NCBI GenBank assembly: GCA_900769285.1
Contig: CAAGGB010000314.1
Coordinates: 1-18,115, forward strand
Length of the DNA stretch: 18,115 nucleotides
From: Victivallales bacterium
GTDB taxonomy: Bacteria; Verrucomicrobiota; Lentisphaeria; Oligosphaerales; Oligosphaeraceae
Reading direction: 5' to 3'
This document shows, one piece after another, positions 6,096 through 13,170 of this stretch. The position numbers and the translations under genes are program-made. Positions within the stretch are counted from its first letter, which is position 1. Every line of letters begins with the position of its first letter. The notes beneath the pieces are model-generated. The model ran no database searches, was not told where the DNA came from, and was given only the letters and a program-made list of their open reading frames with translations.

Positions 6096-7336
6096 CGCCC
6101 GATCAGCTCCTTGCGTCGGATAAGGGTTTCCGCCTGGGTGAGCTCGGGGCCGGTGAAGCCCAGTCCGCGCAGCGCGGCGATGTCTGTCCTGGCCTGGTCG
6201 AACTGATGGTTGCCGATGTGGCTGAAGATGCTTCTGATCGCCTGTGCGACCTCGTCCGGGTGTGTGGTCTGCAGCCCCATGAGGTCCTCGAGGATGCGGG
6301 TGCTGCTTTGCCCGTAGGCCTCCGAGGGCCTTTGCACGGTGAGTCCCTGTCCATCGTCGCTGAGCATGAAGAGGTTGGCAGGCTGGAGTTGGTTGAGGAC
6401 GAGTGGCGAATGGGTGGTGATGAAGAATTGGCAGTTGGGGAAGGCGCTAAGCAGGCGCGGGAGGATGATCCGCTGCCATTCGGGATGCAGATGCAGGTCA
6501 ATCTCGTCGATGAGGACGATGCCATGGCCATGCAGGGGATTCCCGGGACGCCTGCCGTGAGCCATGGCGAGTCGTCTGGCGAGGTCGCCGACGAGTGCGA
6601 GCAGGCATTTCTCGCCGTCGGAGAGCTGGTCAACGCGCAGGATGCCAGCGGCTTTGGCGATTTCCATGCGCAGGGGTTCGCGTCGGACGGTGAGTCCGGA
6701 GTAGCCGGGCAGGATGGTTTCGACGGCGTGTCTGACGGCCTCCAGTTGCGTATCCCGGTCGGAGCCGTCGCCGTGGCGAAGGTATTCGTTTTCGATGTCC
6801 TCGCGCTGACGGAACCATTCGAAGAAGGTCCTGAAGTTGGCGGCGCTGGAGAGTGCGTTCTCGTAGGTGTTCAGGGGACTGAAGTCATGTTGTGTGCGGA
6901 TGCGGAGGGGGATGTCGACCACGGCTCGCTGCACAGGGTAGTAGGCGAGAACGGGGACGGTCTCCTGCATCTTGCGGCTCAGTTCGGAGGCTTCGGAGAG
7001 GTTGGTCCTGGTGCTGGGGTCGGGCGTGCCGGTACGCCGTTTGGCGAGTGTCCAGGTGTAGGTGGCCGTGTCTGCCTGGGCTGTCAGGCTGATGGCCGCA
7101 TGGCCGGCGCCGTTGCGGATGTCGAGCAGGGTGAGGTTTCGGCCTGTTCCTGTGGACGAGCGGATACGTGCTGGCAACCAGGAGAGGAGCAGAGCCAATG
7201 CGTCAAGAACGGTGGTCTTTCCCGAGCCGTTCACGCCAAAGAAGACATTCGCACGCGCATCGAAGGACAGGTCGCCGGCAAAGCGGAGCTGTCTGGCACA
7301 GCGGAAATTCTCCAGGGTCAGTTGGGTGATGCGCAT
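6092..7336 (-). CDS. ptuA: Septu system ATPase PtuA
   Basis: A 414-residue ABC/SMC-like AAA ATPase, the regulatory partner of the PtuB nuclease. The start MRITQLTLENFR is typical of RecF/SMC-like ATPases. Walker A GVNGSGKT (34-41), signature LSDGEKC (238-244), Walker B VLIDEID (274-280), D-loop LHLHPEW and H-loop THS (308-310) are all intact, so it should be active. The Walker A to signature stretch is too short for a long coiled coil. AGAGGAG lies ~9 bases before the ATG. It is followed by ptuB with a 4-base overlap. The gap from the glycosidase gene upstream is 85 bases with no promoter I can call, so it is either read through from that operon or served by a weak promoter. GC content is somewhat lower than the neighbours. 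An OLD-like ATPase is the alternative, but the HNH partner argues for Septu. Confidence 0.9.
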   Translation of the reverse strand: MRITQLTLENFRCARQLRFAGDLSFDARANVFFGVNGSGKTTVLDALALLLSWLPARIRSSTGTGRNLTLLDIRNGAGHAAISLTAQADTATYTWTLAKRRTGTPDPSTRTNLSEASELSRKMQETVPVLAYYPVQRAVVDIPLRIRTQHDFSPLNTYENALSSAANFRTFFEWFRQREDIENEYLRHGDGSDRDTQLEAVRHAVETILPGYSGLTVRREPLRMEIAKAAGILRVDQLSDGEKCLLALVGDLARRLAMAHGRRPGNPLHGHGIVLIDEIDLHLHPEWQRIILPRLLSAFPNCQFFITTHSPLVLNQLQPANLFMLSDDGQGLTVQRPSEAYGQSSTRILEDLMGLQTTHPDEVAQAIRSIFSHIGNHQFDQARTDIAALRGLGFTGPELTQAETLIRRKELIGR

Positions 7337-7421
7337 GGTTTAGGTGCTCCTCTGGGGGAAGGGTTGCCTGATGGGGGCCTGCTGGCGTGTGCGTCTGCGA
7401 GTCAGTCAGGCTCCCAGTGGG

Positions 7422-9152
7422 TCACATCAGCTTCAGGATGCGGGTTTCGCCGGCCTGGAGGGTGAGGGTGAGGGTGTCGGAGACGGGGAGGTCGTCGCCG
7501 GCGGGGAGGAGTGGACGGACGGCGCGCGGCTCGGGGAGCGCGATGCGCTTCGCGCCGGCCGTGTGGGCGTGGATGGCGAGAAGCTCGTCGCTGGCGTAGA
7601 TGACGTCGTCGGTCTCGGTCCAGAGGTGGACGCTGGCGCGGCGGTAGAAGTCGCGGAGGGTGTCGGTGGTGAGGGAGTCGTGGTTGGCGGCGTCGAAGCA
7701 GAGGGTGGGGAGCTGCCACTGGCGGCAGCGTTCGATGGCTCGGTCGAGGGCGGGGGTGTGCGCGGGCGCGAGGAAGACGAAGGCGCGGTAGCGGCCCTGG
7801 ATGGTCTCGAAGTCGGCGATGTCGTAGATGTCGTAGGGTGCGCCGGCGAGTCCGAGCGGAGTCCGGCCGTGGTAGCAGATGGTCATGGCGAGTGGCTGGG
7901 TCTCGGGAGTGAGCTCGGCGTAGGCGGTTTCGTCGAGGATGACGGCGACCTGGGAGCGGCTGGCGCGGCGGCGGTCGTCGAGGTGCTGCTGGGCGAGCTG
8001 GAGGAGGTCGCGCATTTCCTGCATGAGCTCGGTCGAGTCGAACCAGCCGCCCCACATGTCGAACCACCAGGAGTTGTAGCCGTGGGTGAGCTGGCGGGCG
8101 ATGTTCTGTCGGAGGACCCAGCGGCTGACGTCGGGCGACTCGGGTCCTTTCCAGAGCGGGTAGTGGTAGGTGTTGGGCTCGAGGCTGTTGGGGCGGCACT
8201 CGTCGGCGAAGCGGGTGAGGTGGGTGCGGGTGTCGAGCTCGGCGAAGTAGGCCTTGCCGTGGAGCTTGACGGAATCCAGGACGGTCATGGCGGGCCAGTC
8301 GAAGCCGGCGCCGCGGGTGTTCATGTAGGAGATGGGCGAGCAGAGGAAGTCGAGGTCGGGGCAGTCGAGCAGCCGCATGAGTGCGTGGTGTCCGGACTGC
8401 CACCAGGGCGTCTCCAGCGTGTAGCCGTAGAAGCTGCCGACGGCGAGTCGGCGGCCCGTCTCGCGCTTGACGACGGCGGCGAGGTCGGCGATGGTGTCGG
8501 CGACCTGCCGGCTGAGGAAGCGCCGGAACGCGGGCAGGTCGTCGAGGTCGCCGCCCTCCTCGAGGAAGCGTCGGCGCGCGGCGGGGCCGACGCTGCCGGC
8601 CTGGTCGAAGGCGAACCACTCCTCGGTGTTGCCGCAGGCGATCTGGTACCCGCAGATGCTGTCGCGCCAGGGCTGTGCCTCGACGTGGGCGATGAGCCGG
8701 TGGAGCCATTCGGCGGCCTGCTGGCGGAAGAGGAGCGAGGCGAAGGAGAGCCGACGGCGCTCGGGGTGCTGGCGGCAGCCGGTGTCGTTGCACTCGTCGG
8801 GGTGCTCGTCCTCCCACCAGGCGGGCGGGGACATGTTGACGCGCGGGAAGATCATGGCGTCGGGGCAGGCCGCCAGGATGTCGGCGACGGACTGGTCGAA
8901 GGTGGTGTAGTCCTCCTGTCCGCGGACGCTGAAGATGCCGGGCGAGAGCGGATGGAAGTAGGTCGTCTCGTTGATGGTCTGGTCGCCGAAGAAGGTGGCG
9001 AAGGTGAAGAGGCGGTACCCCGCCTCGGCGAAGTCGCGGTAGTGGTTGCGCTCCTCGAAGTAGGTGATGTAGGCCAGACCGGGGAGGGGCTTCCCGTTGA
9101 CGAACAGCGTCGGGGCCTCGCCGTGACAGGCGACGTGGGAGGTGACGGGCAT
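7422..9152 (-). CDS. GH42-like glycoside hydrolase (clan GH-A type, family unassigned)
   Basis: A 576-residue putative glycosidase. The N-terminal ~400 residues read as a (beta/alpha)8 barrel: LAYITYFEERNHYRDFAEAGYRLFTF opens the barrel in short blocks, GYQIACGNTEEW (168-179) carries the likely acid/base Glu (177 or 178), and KAYFAELDTR (300-309) the likely nucleophile Glu305. WFDMWGGWFD follows near the barrel end. From ~400 on, an alpha/beta domain (VAVILDE..., YDIYDIADFETIQGRYRAFVFLAP in parts) resembles the GH42 trimerisation domain, then a short beta C-terminus. There is no signal peptide, so it is probably cytosolic. It starts 19 bases after the Mur-ligase stop, implying co-transcription; the ribosome site is weak. 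Substrate unknown; beta-galactosidase-like is only a family guess. Confidence 0.75.
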   Translation of the reverse strand: MPVTSHVACHGEAPTLFVNGKPLPGLAYITYFEERNHYRDFAEAGYRLFTFATFFGDQTINETTYFHPLSPGIFSVRGQEDYTTFDQSVADILAACPDAMIFPRVNMSPPAWWEDEHPDECNDTGCRQHPERRRLSFASLLFRQQAAEWLHRLIAHVEAQPWRDSICGYQIACGNTEEWFAFDQAGSVGPAARRRFLEEGGDLDDLPAFRRFLSRQVADTIADLAAVVKRETGRRLAVGSFYGYTLETPWWQSGHHALMRLLDCPDLDFLCSPISYMNTRGAGFDWPAMTVLDSVKLHGKAYFAELDTRTHLTRFADECRPNSLEPNTYHYPLWKGPESPDVSRWVLRQNIARQLTHGYNSWWFDMWGGWFDSTELMQEMRDLLQLAQQHLDDRRRASRSQVAVILDETAYAELTPETQPLAMTICYHGRTPLGLAGAPYDIYDIADFETIQGRYRAFVFLAPAHTPALDRAIERCRQWQLPTLCFDAANHDSLTTDTLRDFYRRASVHLWTETDDVIYASDELLAIHAHTAGAKRIALPEPRAVRPLLPAGDDLPVSDTLTLTLQAGETRILKLM

Positions 9153-9171
9153 GGCAGTTGTTCCGTAGGGG

Positions 9172-10590
9172 TTAGTGTGAGGCGAGCCGCGCCGACCAGT
9201 CGCGTAGCGACGGGTCGCGGGCGCCCATGACGATGACGCAGGCGGGCCGACGTTGCGCGGCGATGGCGCGGGTGGCCTCCTCGCGGGACAGCGCGATGGC
9301 GTTCACGCCGCCGTCGCGGAGCTCGGCGGCCACCTCGTCCGAGGTGGGCGAGAAGGTGGCCGTACCGCCGGCGTAGTAGACAGGCAGCAGCATCAGCGTG
9401 TCCGCAGGCGTCAGCGAGGCGGACAGCGACTCGCACAGTTGTGGACGGAAATTCCGCAGGGCGGAGAAGCCGTGCGGCTGGAAGACCGCCGTCAGGGGCG
9501 AGCCAAAGCGCTCGCGGGCGGTAGCCAGCGCCGCGGCGATTTTCTCGGGGTTGTGCGCGTAGTCGTTGATGACGGGCGTGCCGTCTGCACGGCGTCCCAT
9601 CTGCTCGAAGCGCTGCCGCACGCCCCGGAACGCGGCGATGGCCTCGTGGAGACGCTCCGGCGTCTGCGCCTGCGGCAGCTTGAGCAGCCGGAGCAGGGCG
9701 AGGACGGCGCAGGCGTTGAGCGCGGAGTGGCGTCCGGACTGGGTGGTGTGGAACGCCTCGCCGCAGGGCGGCGCGTCGAAGCGGATGCCGTCGGGGGAGG
9801 CGGTGTAGCTGATGGGCGCGAGGACGCCAGGCGCGGGCGTCGTGCCGAAGGTGGCCAGCGGGACGTTGCAGCCGTCGGCGAGACGGGTCAGCTCGGCGAG
9901 GCAGGCGATGCCCTCGCGGCAGCGGCCCAGGAAGGTCGCGAAGACCTGCCGCAGCTCGTCCTGGCTGTAGTGGTCGTTGCCGACGTTGAGCAGGACGCCG
10001 TAGTGCGGCGTGAACTGCACCAGGCTCTTGTCGCTCTCGTCGACCTCGACGACGGCGAAGCGCGCGTCGGGGTCGGCGAGGAAGTTGCCGGGGAAGTCGG
10101 GCGTCTCGGCGGCGAGGTCGTAGCCGCCGTTGACGAGAATGACCGGCTCGCCCAGGGCGCGCAGCGCCGCCGCCACCCAGCCCGTCACGGAGGTCTTGCC
10201 GCAGGAGCCCGCGATGGCGATCTGGCGCGCACCTGTGCGGTCCAGCGCCTGCGCCAGGGCGCGGGCGCGGTGGATGACGGGCGTGTCGGGCGAGACCGCC
10301 TTCAGGTCGGGGTTGCCCGGCTCGACGGCGTTCGAGATGACCAGCGCGTCAGGGCGCTCGGCGCGGACGCCGGAGCCGTCCTGTGGATAGAGCCGGATGC
10401 CCTGGCGGCGCAGACGCTCGTAGAGGTGCGCCTTGGAGGGGTCGTCGAGGCCGCGGTCGGAGCCGGCGACGTCATAGCCGAGGTGGACGAGGAGCTGGGC
10501 GAGTGCGGAGACGCCGATGCCGCCGATGCCGACGCAGAACAGTCGTGCGGGCGGCGGCGGCAGGTTGGGCTGCTGGGGGATGGTTTCCAT
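9172..10590 (-). CDS. MurC-like Mur ligase (UDP-N-acetylmuramate--alanine ligase family)
   Basis: A 472-residue ATP-dependent Mur ligase. The N-terminal Rossmann domain begins LFCVGIGGIGVSALAQLL (GIGGIG 21-26) with GYDVAGSD, as in MurC/Mpl. The ATP loop is GSCGKTSVTGW (128-138), where typical MurC has GTHGKTTT. VVEVDESD and the C-terminal NDYAHNPEKI (compare DDYAHHPTEI) are in order, so the three-domain architecture is complete. MurC adds L-Ala to UDP-MurNAc in cytosolic wall precursor synthesis; Mpl attaches recycled tripeptide. No other mur gene is nearby, and the gene sits between a dehydrogenase (21-base gap) and a glycosidase (19-base gap). It may be the sole MurC or a secondary ligase; the sequence alone does not decide. 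Confidence 0.8.
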   Translation of the reverse strand: METIPQQPNLPPPPARLFCVGIGGIGVSALAQLLVHLGYDVAGSDRGLDDPSKAHLYERLRRQGIRLYPQDGSGVRAERPDALVISNAVEPGNPDLKAVSPDTPVIHRARALAQALDRTGARQIAIAGSCGKTSVTGWVAAALRALGEPVILVNGGYDLAAETPDFPGNFLADPDARFAVVEVDESDKSLVQFTPHYGVLLNVGNDHYSQDELRQVFATFLGRCREGIACLAELTRLADGCNVPLATFGTTPAPGVLAPISYTASPDGIRFDAPPCGEAFHTTQSGRHSALNACAVLALLRLLKLPQAQTPERLHEAIAAFRGVRQRFEQMGRRADGTPVINDYAHNPEKIAAALATARERFGSPLTAVFQPHGFSALRNFRPQLCESLSASLTPADTLMLLPVYYAGGTATFSPTSDEVAAELRDGGVNAIALSREEATRAIAAQRRPACVIVMGARDPSLRDWSARLASH

Positions 10591-10611
10591 GGCGTGGTGT
10601 CTCCGTCCCGT

Positions 10612-11814
10612 TCAGAGCGTCCAGGGGGCGCGGTAGGGACGGACGAGCATGGCGTTGGCCTCGTCGTCGTTGACGAAGCGTTCGGCGGCGGGGTCCCACT
10701 GGAGGTGTCGTCCGAGTCTCATGGCGATGTTGGCGAGGTGGCAGCAGGTGGCGGAGCGGTGTCCGACCTCGGCGGGGCAGACGCAGGGTTTGCGCGTGCG
10801 GATGCAGTCGAGGAAGTTCTGCTGGTGGTTGGCGGAGACGTAGAGGTGGACGTCGGAGGGCTTGAGTTCGGTCTGGGCGAGTTCGGGCGGGTTGGTGATG
10901 AGTCCGCCGGCGGCGTTCTGGTCCTGCGCGGCGCCGGCGCGCTTGACCTCGAGGTCGCCCTTTTCGCCGTGGAAGATGATTTTGCTGCCGCCGGTGACGC
11001 AGCGTACTTCGGCGCCGCAGGCGTAGCGGAGATGGAAATCGACCTTGGTGGCGGTGGTGAAGAGTCCGGAGGTGGGGAATTCGCCCTGTCCCCAGGCCTC
11101 GACGGGGCCGGAGTCGTCCATGCCGAGGGCCCACTGGACGATGTCGAGGTGGTGAGCGCCGAAGTTGGTCACCTGTCCGCCGGAGTAGTCGAGCAGGAAG
11201 CGGAACTGGTAGTGGCAGCGCTGGACGTGGTAGGGGACGGCGGGCGCGGGACCCAGCCACAGGTCGTAGTCGAAGCCCTCCGGCACCGGCATCGGCTCCC
11301 AGGTCGGCTCGCAGAACTTGTTGTTCGGCGGTATCTCGACCTCAATCCAGGAGACCTTGCCCAGATAGCCGTTGCGGACCAGCTCGGCGGCGCGACGGAA
11401 CTGCGGCGCCGAGCGCTGCTGCGAGCCCGTCTGGAAGACGACGCCCGTCTCCGCGACCACGTCGCAGAGGCGACGGCCCTCGGCGACGAACAGCGTCAGC
11501 GGCTTCTCGCAGTAGATGTCCTTGCCGCAGCGCGCCGCGTCGATGGCGATGGCGGTGTGCCAGTGGTCGGGGACGGTGATGACCACGGCGTCCACGCCCT
11601 CCCAGCGGTTCAGGTCGCGGAAGTCGTGGAACGTGCGGATGCGCCGACCGTCGCCGTAGTGCTCCTCGACCAGACGGCGCGCCTTGGCCAGGTTGCCGTC
11701 GTCGACGTCGCACAGCGCGGTGACGACGCAGTCGCGGTCGAGCGCGAAGAAGGACTTGAGGTTGTACGTGCCCTGATTGGCGGTGCCGATGAAGCCGAGA
11801 CGGATTTTCTGCAT
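10612..11814 (-). CDS. Gfo/Idh/MocA-family oxidoreductase (second)
   Basis: A 400-residue dehydrogenase. Start MQKIRLGFIGTANQG with the nucleotide-binding glycine motif (7-15), then VITVPDHWHTAIAIDA (78-93), catalytic CEKP (102-105, Lys104), and GGQVTNFGAHHLDIVQWAL (212-230) with His221/His222. The C-terminal layout fits the Planctomycetes/Lentisphaerae subgroup that often has a Tat signal; none is present here. The frame is open to 12246, but that extension overlaps hisA and is arginine/proline-rich noise, so I take the ATG at 11814. The 62-base leader from hisA is strikingly C/pyrimidine-rich and lacks a Shine-Dalgarno. Downstream genes follow at 21 and 19 bases. The substrate is probably a sugar or sugar acid but is not determinable. 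Confidence 0.92.
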   Translation of the reverse strand: MQKIRLGFIGTANQGTYNLKSFFALDRDCVVTALCDVDDGNLAKARRLVEEHYGDGRRIRTFHDFRDLNRWEGVDAVVITVPDHWHTAIAIDAARCGKDIYCEKPLTLFVAEGRRLCDVVAETGVVFQTGSQQRSAPQFRRAAELVRNGYLGKVSWIEVEIPPNNKFCEPTWEPMPVPEGFDYDLWLGPAPAVPYHVQRCHYQFRFLLDYSGGQVTNFGAHHLDIVQWALGMDDSGPVEAWGQGEFPTSGLFTTATKVDFHLRYACGAEVRCVTGGSKIIFHGEKGDLEVKRAGAAQDQNAAGGLITNPPELAQTELKPSDVHLYVSANHQQNFLDCIRTRKPCVCPAEVGHRSATCCHLANIAMRLGRHLQWDPAAERFVNDDEANAMLVRPYRAPWTL

Positions 11815-11876
11815 GGCGGGTGGCTGGGGGGGTGGGGGGTGAAGGTTCAGGGGAAAGGGGAGGGGGGCGCCTGCTG

Positions 11877-12656
11877 TCAGGCCTGGCGTCGCTGGCGGTC
11901 GAATTCGACCAGTTCGCGGTAGGTGATGCCCGTGCCGCCGAAGAGGTCGAGGGCCGAGCCGACCGTGACGTCGACGCGGCCCTGGCCCAGTCGCTCCAGC
12001 AGCAGGACATCCTCCATGGAGCGTGCGCCGCCCGCGTAGGTCACGGGCAGCGGACAGTCGTTGGCCAGCAGCTCGGCCAGCACCGGGTCGATGCCGCGCT
12101 GCAGACCCTCCACGTCCACTGCATGGACCAGAAACTCGGAGCAGAACTCCGCGAGCTGGCGGAACGTGTCGGGACCCAGCGGGGACGGGCAGACGGACTG
12201 CCAGCGGTTGTACGCGACGTGGTAGCGGCCCTGGACGCGACGGCACGAGAGGTCCAGCACCAGCTGCTCCGGCGGCACGGCCCGCGACAGCTCGCGCAGA
12301 CGCTGGAACGAGAGGCCGTCGCTGTCGAAGATGTAGGAGGTGACGATGACCTTGGCGGCGCCTTTGGCCAGCCAGTCGTGGGCGTTGAGCGGGTTGATGC
12401 CGCCGCCGACCTGCAGCAGCCCCGGATGGGCGGAGAGCGCCTCTTCGGCGGCCGACTCGTTGCCTGGGCCGAGCATGATGACGTGCCCGCCCGCCAGGCC
12501 GTCGCGCCAGTAGAGGTCGGCGTAGTGCGCGGGCGGCAGTTCCGCCACGAAGTTGGTGGCGGGGGCGGAGCCGCCGCCGGGGACATCGCGGAGCGTCCCG
12601 CCGACGATTTGCTTGACTTTGCCGTCGTGGAGGTCAATGCAGGGCCTGAAGCGCAT
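11877..12656 (-). CDS. hisA: HisA, eukaryotic (HIS6) type phosphoribosyl-formimino-AICAR-phosphate isomerase
   Basis: A 259-residue (beta/alpha)8 barrel catalysing the Amadori rearrangement of ProFAR to PRFAR in histidine biosynthesis. It matches the yeast HIS6 type (TIGR02129) and not ordinary bacterial HisA: CIDLHDGKVKQIVGGTL (6-22), KVIVTSYIF, VLDLSCRR (133-140), RWQS, HAVDVEGL (178-185), GSALDLFGG, and a total length close to yeast HIS6 (261). Candidate catalytic aspartates are Asp8 and Asp135; the phosphate sites are QVGGGI (82-87) and TYAGGAR (206-212). I chose the ATG at 12656 because MRFRPCIDLH aligns with the family start and a promoter lies at 12723. It heads the minus-strand gene run. 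No other his gene is present, so the pathway genes must be elsewhere. Confidence 0.92.
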   Translation of the reverse strand: MRFRPCIDLHDGKVKQIVGGTLRDVPGGGSAPATNFVAELPPAHYADLYWRDGLAGGHVIMLGPGNESAAEEALSAHPGLLQVGGGINPLNAHDWLAKGAAKVIVTSYIFDSDGLSFQRLRELSRAVPPEQLVLDLSCRRVQGRYHVAYNRWQSVCPSPLGPDTFRQLAEFCSEFLVHAVDVEGLQRGIDPVLAELLANDCPLPVTYAGGARSMEDVLLLERLGQGRVDVTVGSALDLFGGTGITYRELVEFDRQRRQA

Positions 12657-12704
12657 GGCTGAACTCACTTGCTGGGGGATTTGGAGGGGAAAAGGGCCTG
12701 GGCC

Positions 12705-12751
12705 GTGTCCAGGGGGTTCTCTAATATAGCATGGTTGCCGCGCCTGGACAC
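12705..12751 (-). promoter_or_regulatory. Inverted repeat straddling the hisA promoter (candidate operator)
   Basis: A perfect 9-bp inverted repeat, GTGTCCAGG (12705-12713) and CCTGGACAC (12743-12751), with arm centres 38 bases apart. One arm covers the -35 position of the hisA promoter and the other lies just past the predicted start. This looks like paired half-sites for a repressor; the regulator is unknown. Confidence 0.45.
12723..12731 (-). promoter_or_regulatory. Extended -10 promoter of hisA
   Basis: On the minus strand TGCTATATT carries an extended -10 (TG, one base, TATATT; hexamer at 12728-12723) with no recognisable -35 at 16-18 bases. The predicted start is near 12716, giving a ~60-base leader to the hisA ATG. 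Confidence 0.5.
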
Positions 12752-12808
12752 TGCGGCGCGACCTTTTTCCTGCCGGCTGCCACGGACGGAAAAAATCGGC
12801 GGCCGGGC

Positions 12809-12836
12809 TTGCTTTCTGCACGGGATATGGTATGTT
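12809..12836 (+). promoter_or_regulatory. Promoter of tRNA-Ser
   Basis: -35 TTGCTT (12809-12814), a 16-base spacer and -10 TATGTT (12831-12836), placing the start ~29 bases before the mature tRNA 5' end. The match is moderate; position and an otherwise promoterless tRNA support it. Confidence 0.5.
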
Positions 12837-12871
12837 AAGGCTTTGTCATGCCCAAACAATCAGTTCGACGC

Positions 12872-12960
12872 GGAGAGATGCCGGAGTGGTCGAACGGGAC
12901 GGTCTCGAAAACCGTTATAGGCTTTGCCTATCCAGGGTTCGAATCCCTGTCTCTCCGCCA
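12872..12960 (+). tRNA. tRNA-Ser (anticodon CGA)
   Basis: A complete class II cloverleaf. The acceptor GGAGAGA (12872-12878) pairs with TCTCTCC (12950-12956), with discriminator G12957 and an encoded CCA (12958-12960). The anticodon stem ACGGT/ACCGT encloses loop CTCGAAA with anticodon CGA at 12906-12908, reading UCG. A long variable arm (TATAGGC/GCCTAT) typical of serine tRNAs and the T-arm CAGGG-TTCGAAT-CCCTG are present. A terminator follows at once. The hydrophobic-looking reading frames across it are spurious. Confidence 0.97.
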
Positions 12961-12966
12961 TGCTTC

Positions 12967-12999
12967 CCTCGGAAATGTCGTCGTTGCCGAGGTTTTTTT
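12967..12999 (+). terminator. Intrinsic terminator after tRNA-Ser
   Basis: A CCTCGG (12967-12972) / CCGAGG (12987-12992) stem with a 14-base loop, then seven T residues (12993-12999), starting 7 bases past the tRNA CCA. Confidence 0.85.
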
Positions 13000-13170
13000 G
13001 TATCGGCTGGGATGTCGAAGGCGAGTGAGTGGTTGGGCAATGACGATGCCTTTTTTTCTCGTGTTGTGTTCGTCGTCGTGGAATCGATTGAGTCGCTGGC
13101 GAATAGTGGAGTTGATGCTTCCTGGCTGTCGGTACGGAAAAGAAAGAGCGAAAACGGAAAGGAGAGAACC

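Noticed and set aside
5472..7336. Retron Ec78-like unit
   Set aside because: PtuA and PtuB also accompany that retron, but no reverse transcriptase or msr/msd-like structure is present on either side.
7344..9230. Long plus-strand open frame opposite the glycosidase (also 9253-11922 plus, 127-978 plus, 1668-2813 minus)
   Set aside because: These are antisense shadows of high-GC genes: Gly/Val/Glu- or Arg/Pro-rich translations without recognisable domains, opposite genes with clear motifs.
11815..12246. N-terminal extension of the second oxidoreductase
   Set aside because: The extra 144 residues are Arg/Pro/Gly-rich and lie antisense-frame within hisA; the Rossmann start MQKIRLGFIG marks the real beginning.
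12872..12960. tRNA-Ser as an integration site for the R-M island
   Set aside because: A native-looking pseudopilin gene separates them, no integrase is present, and I found no second copy of the tRNA 3' end in the window.
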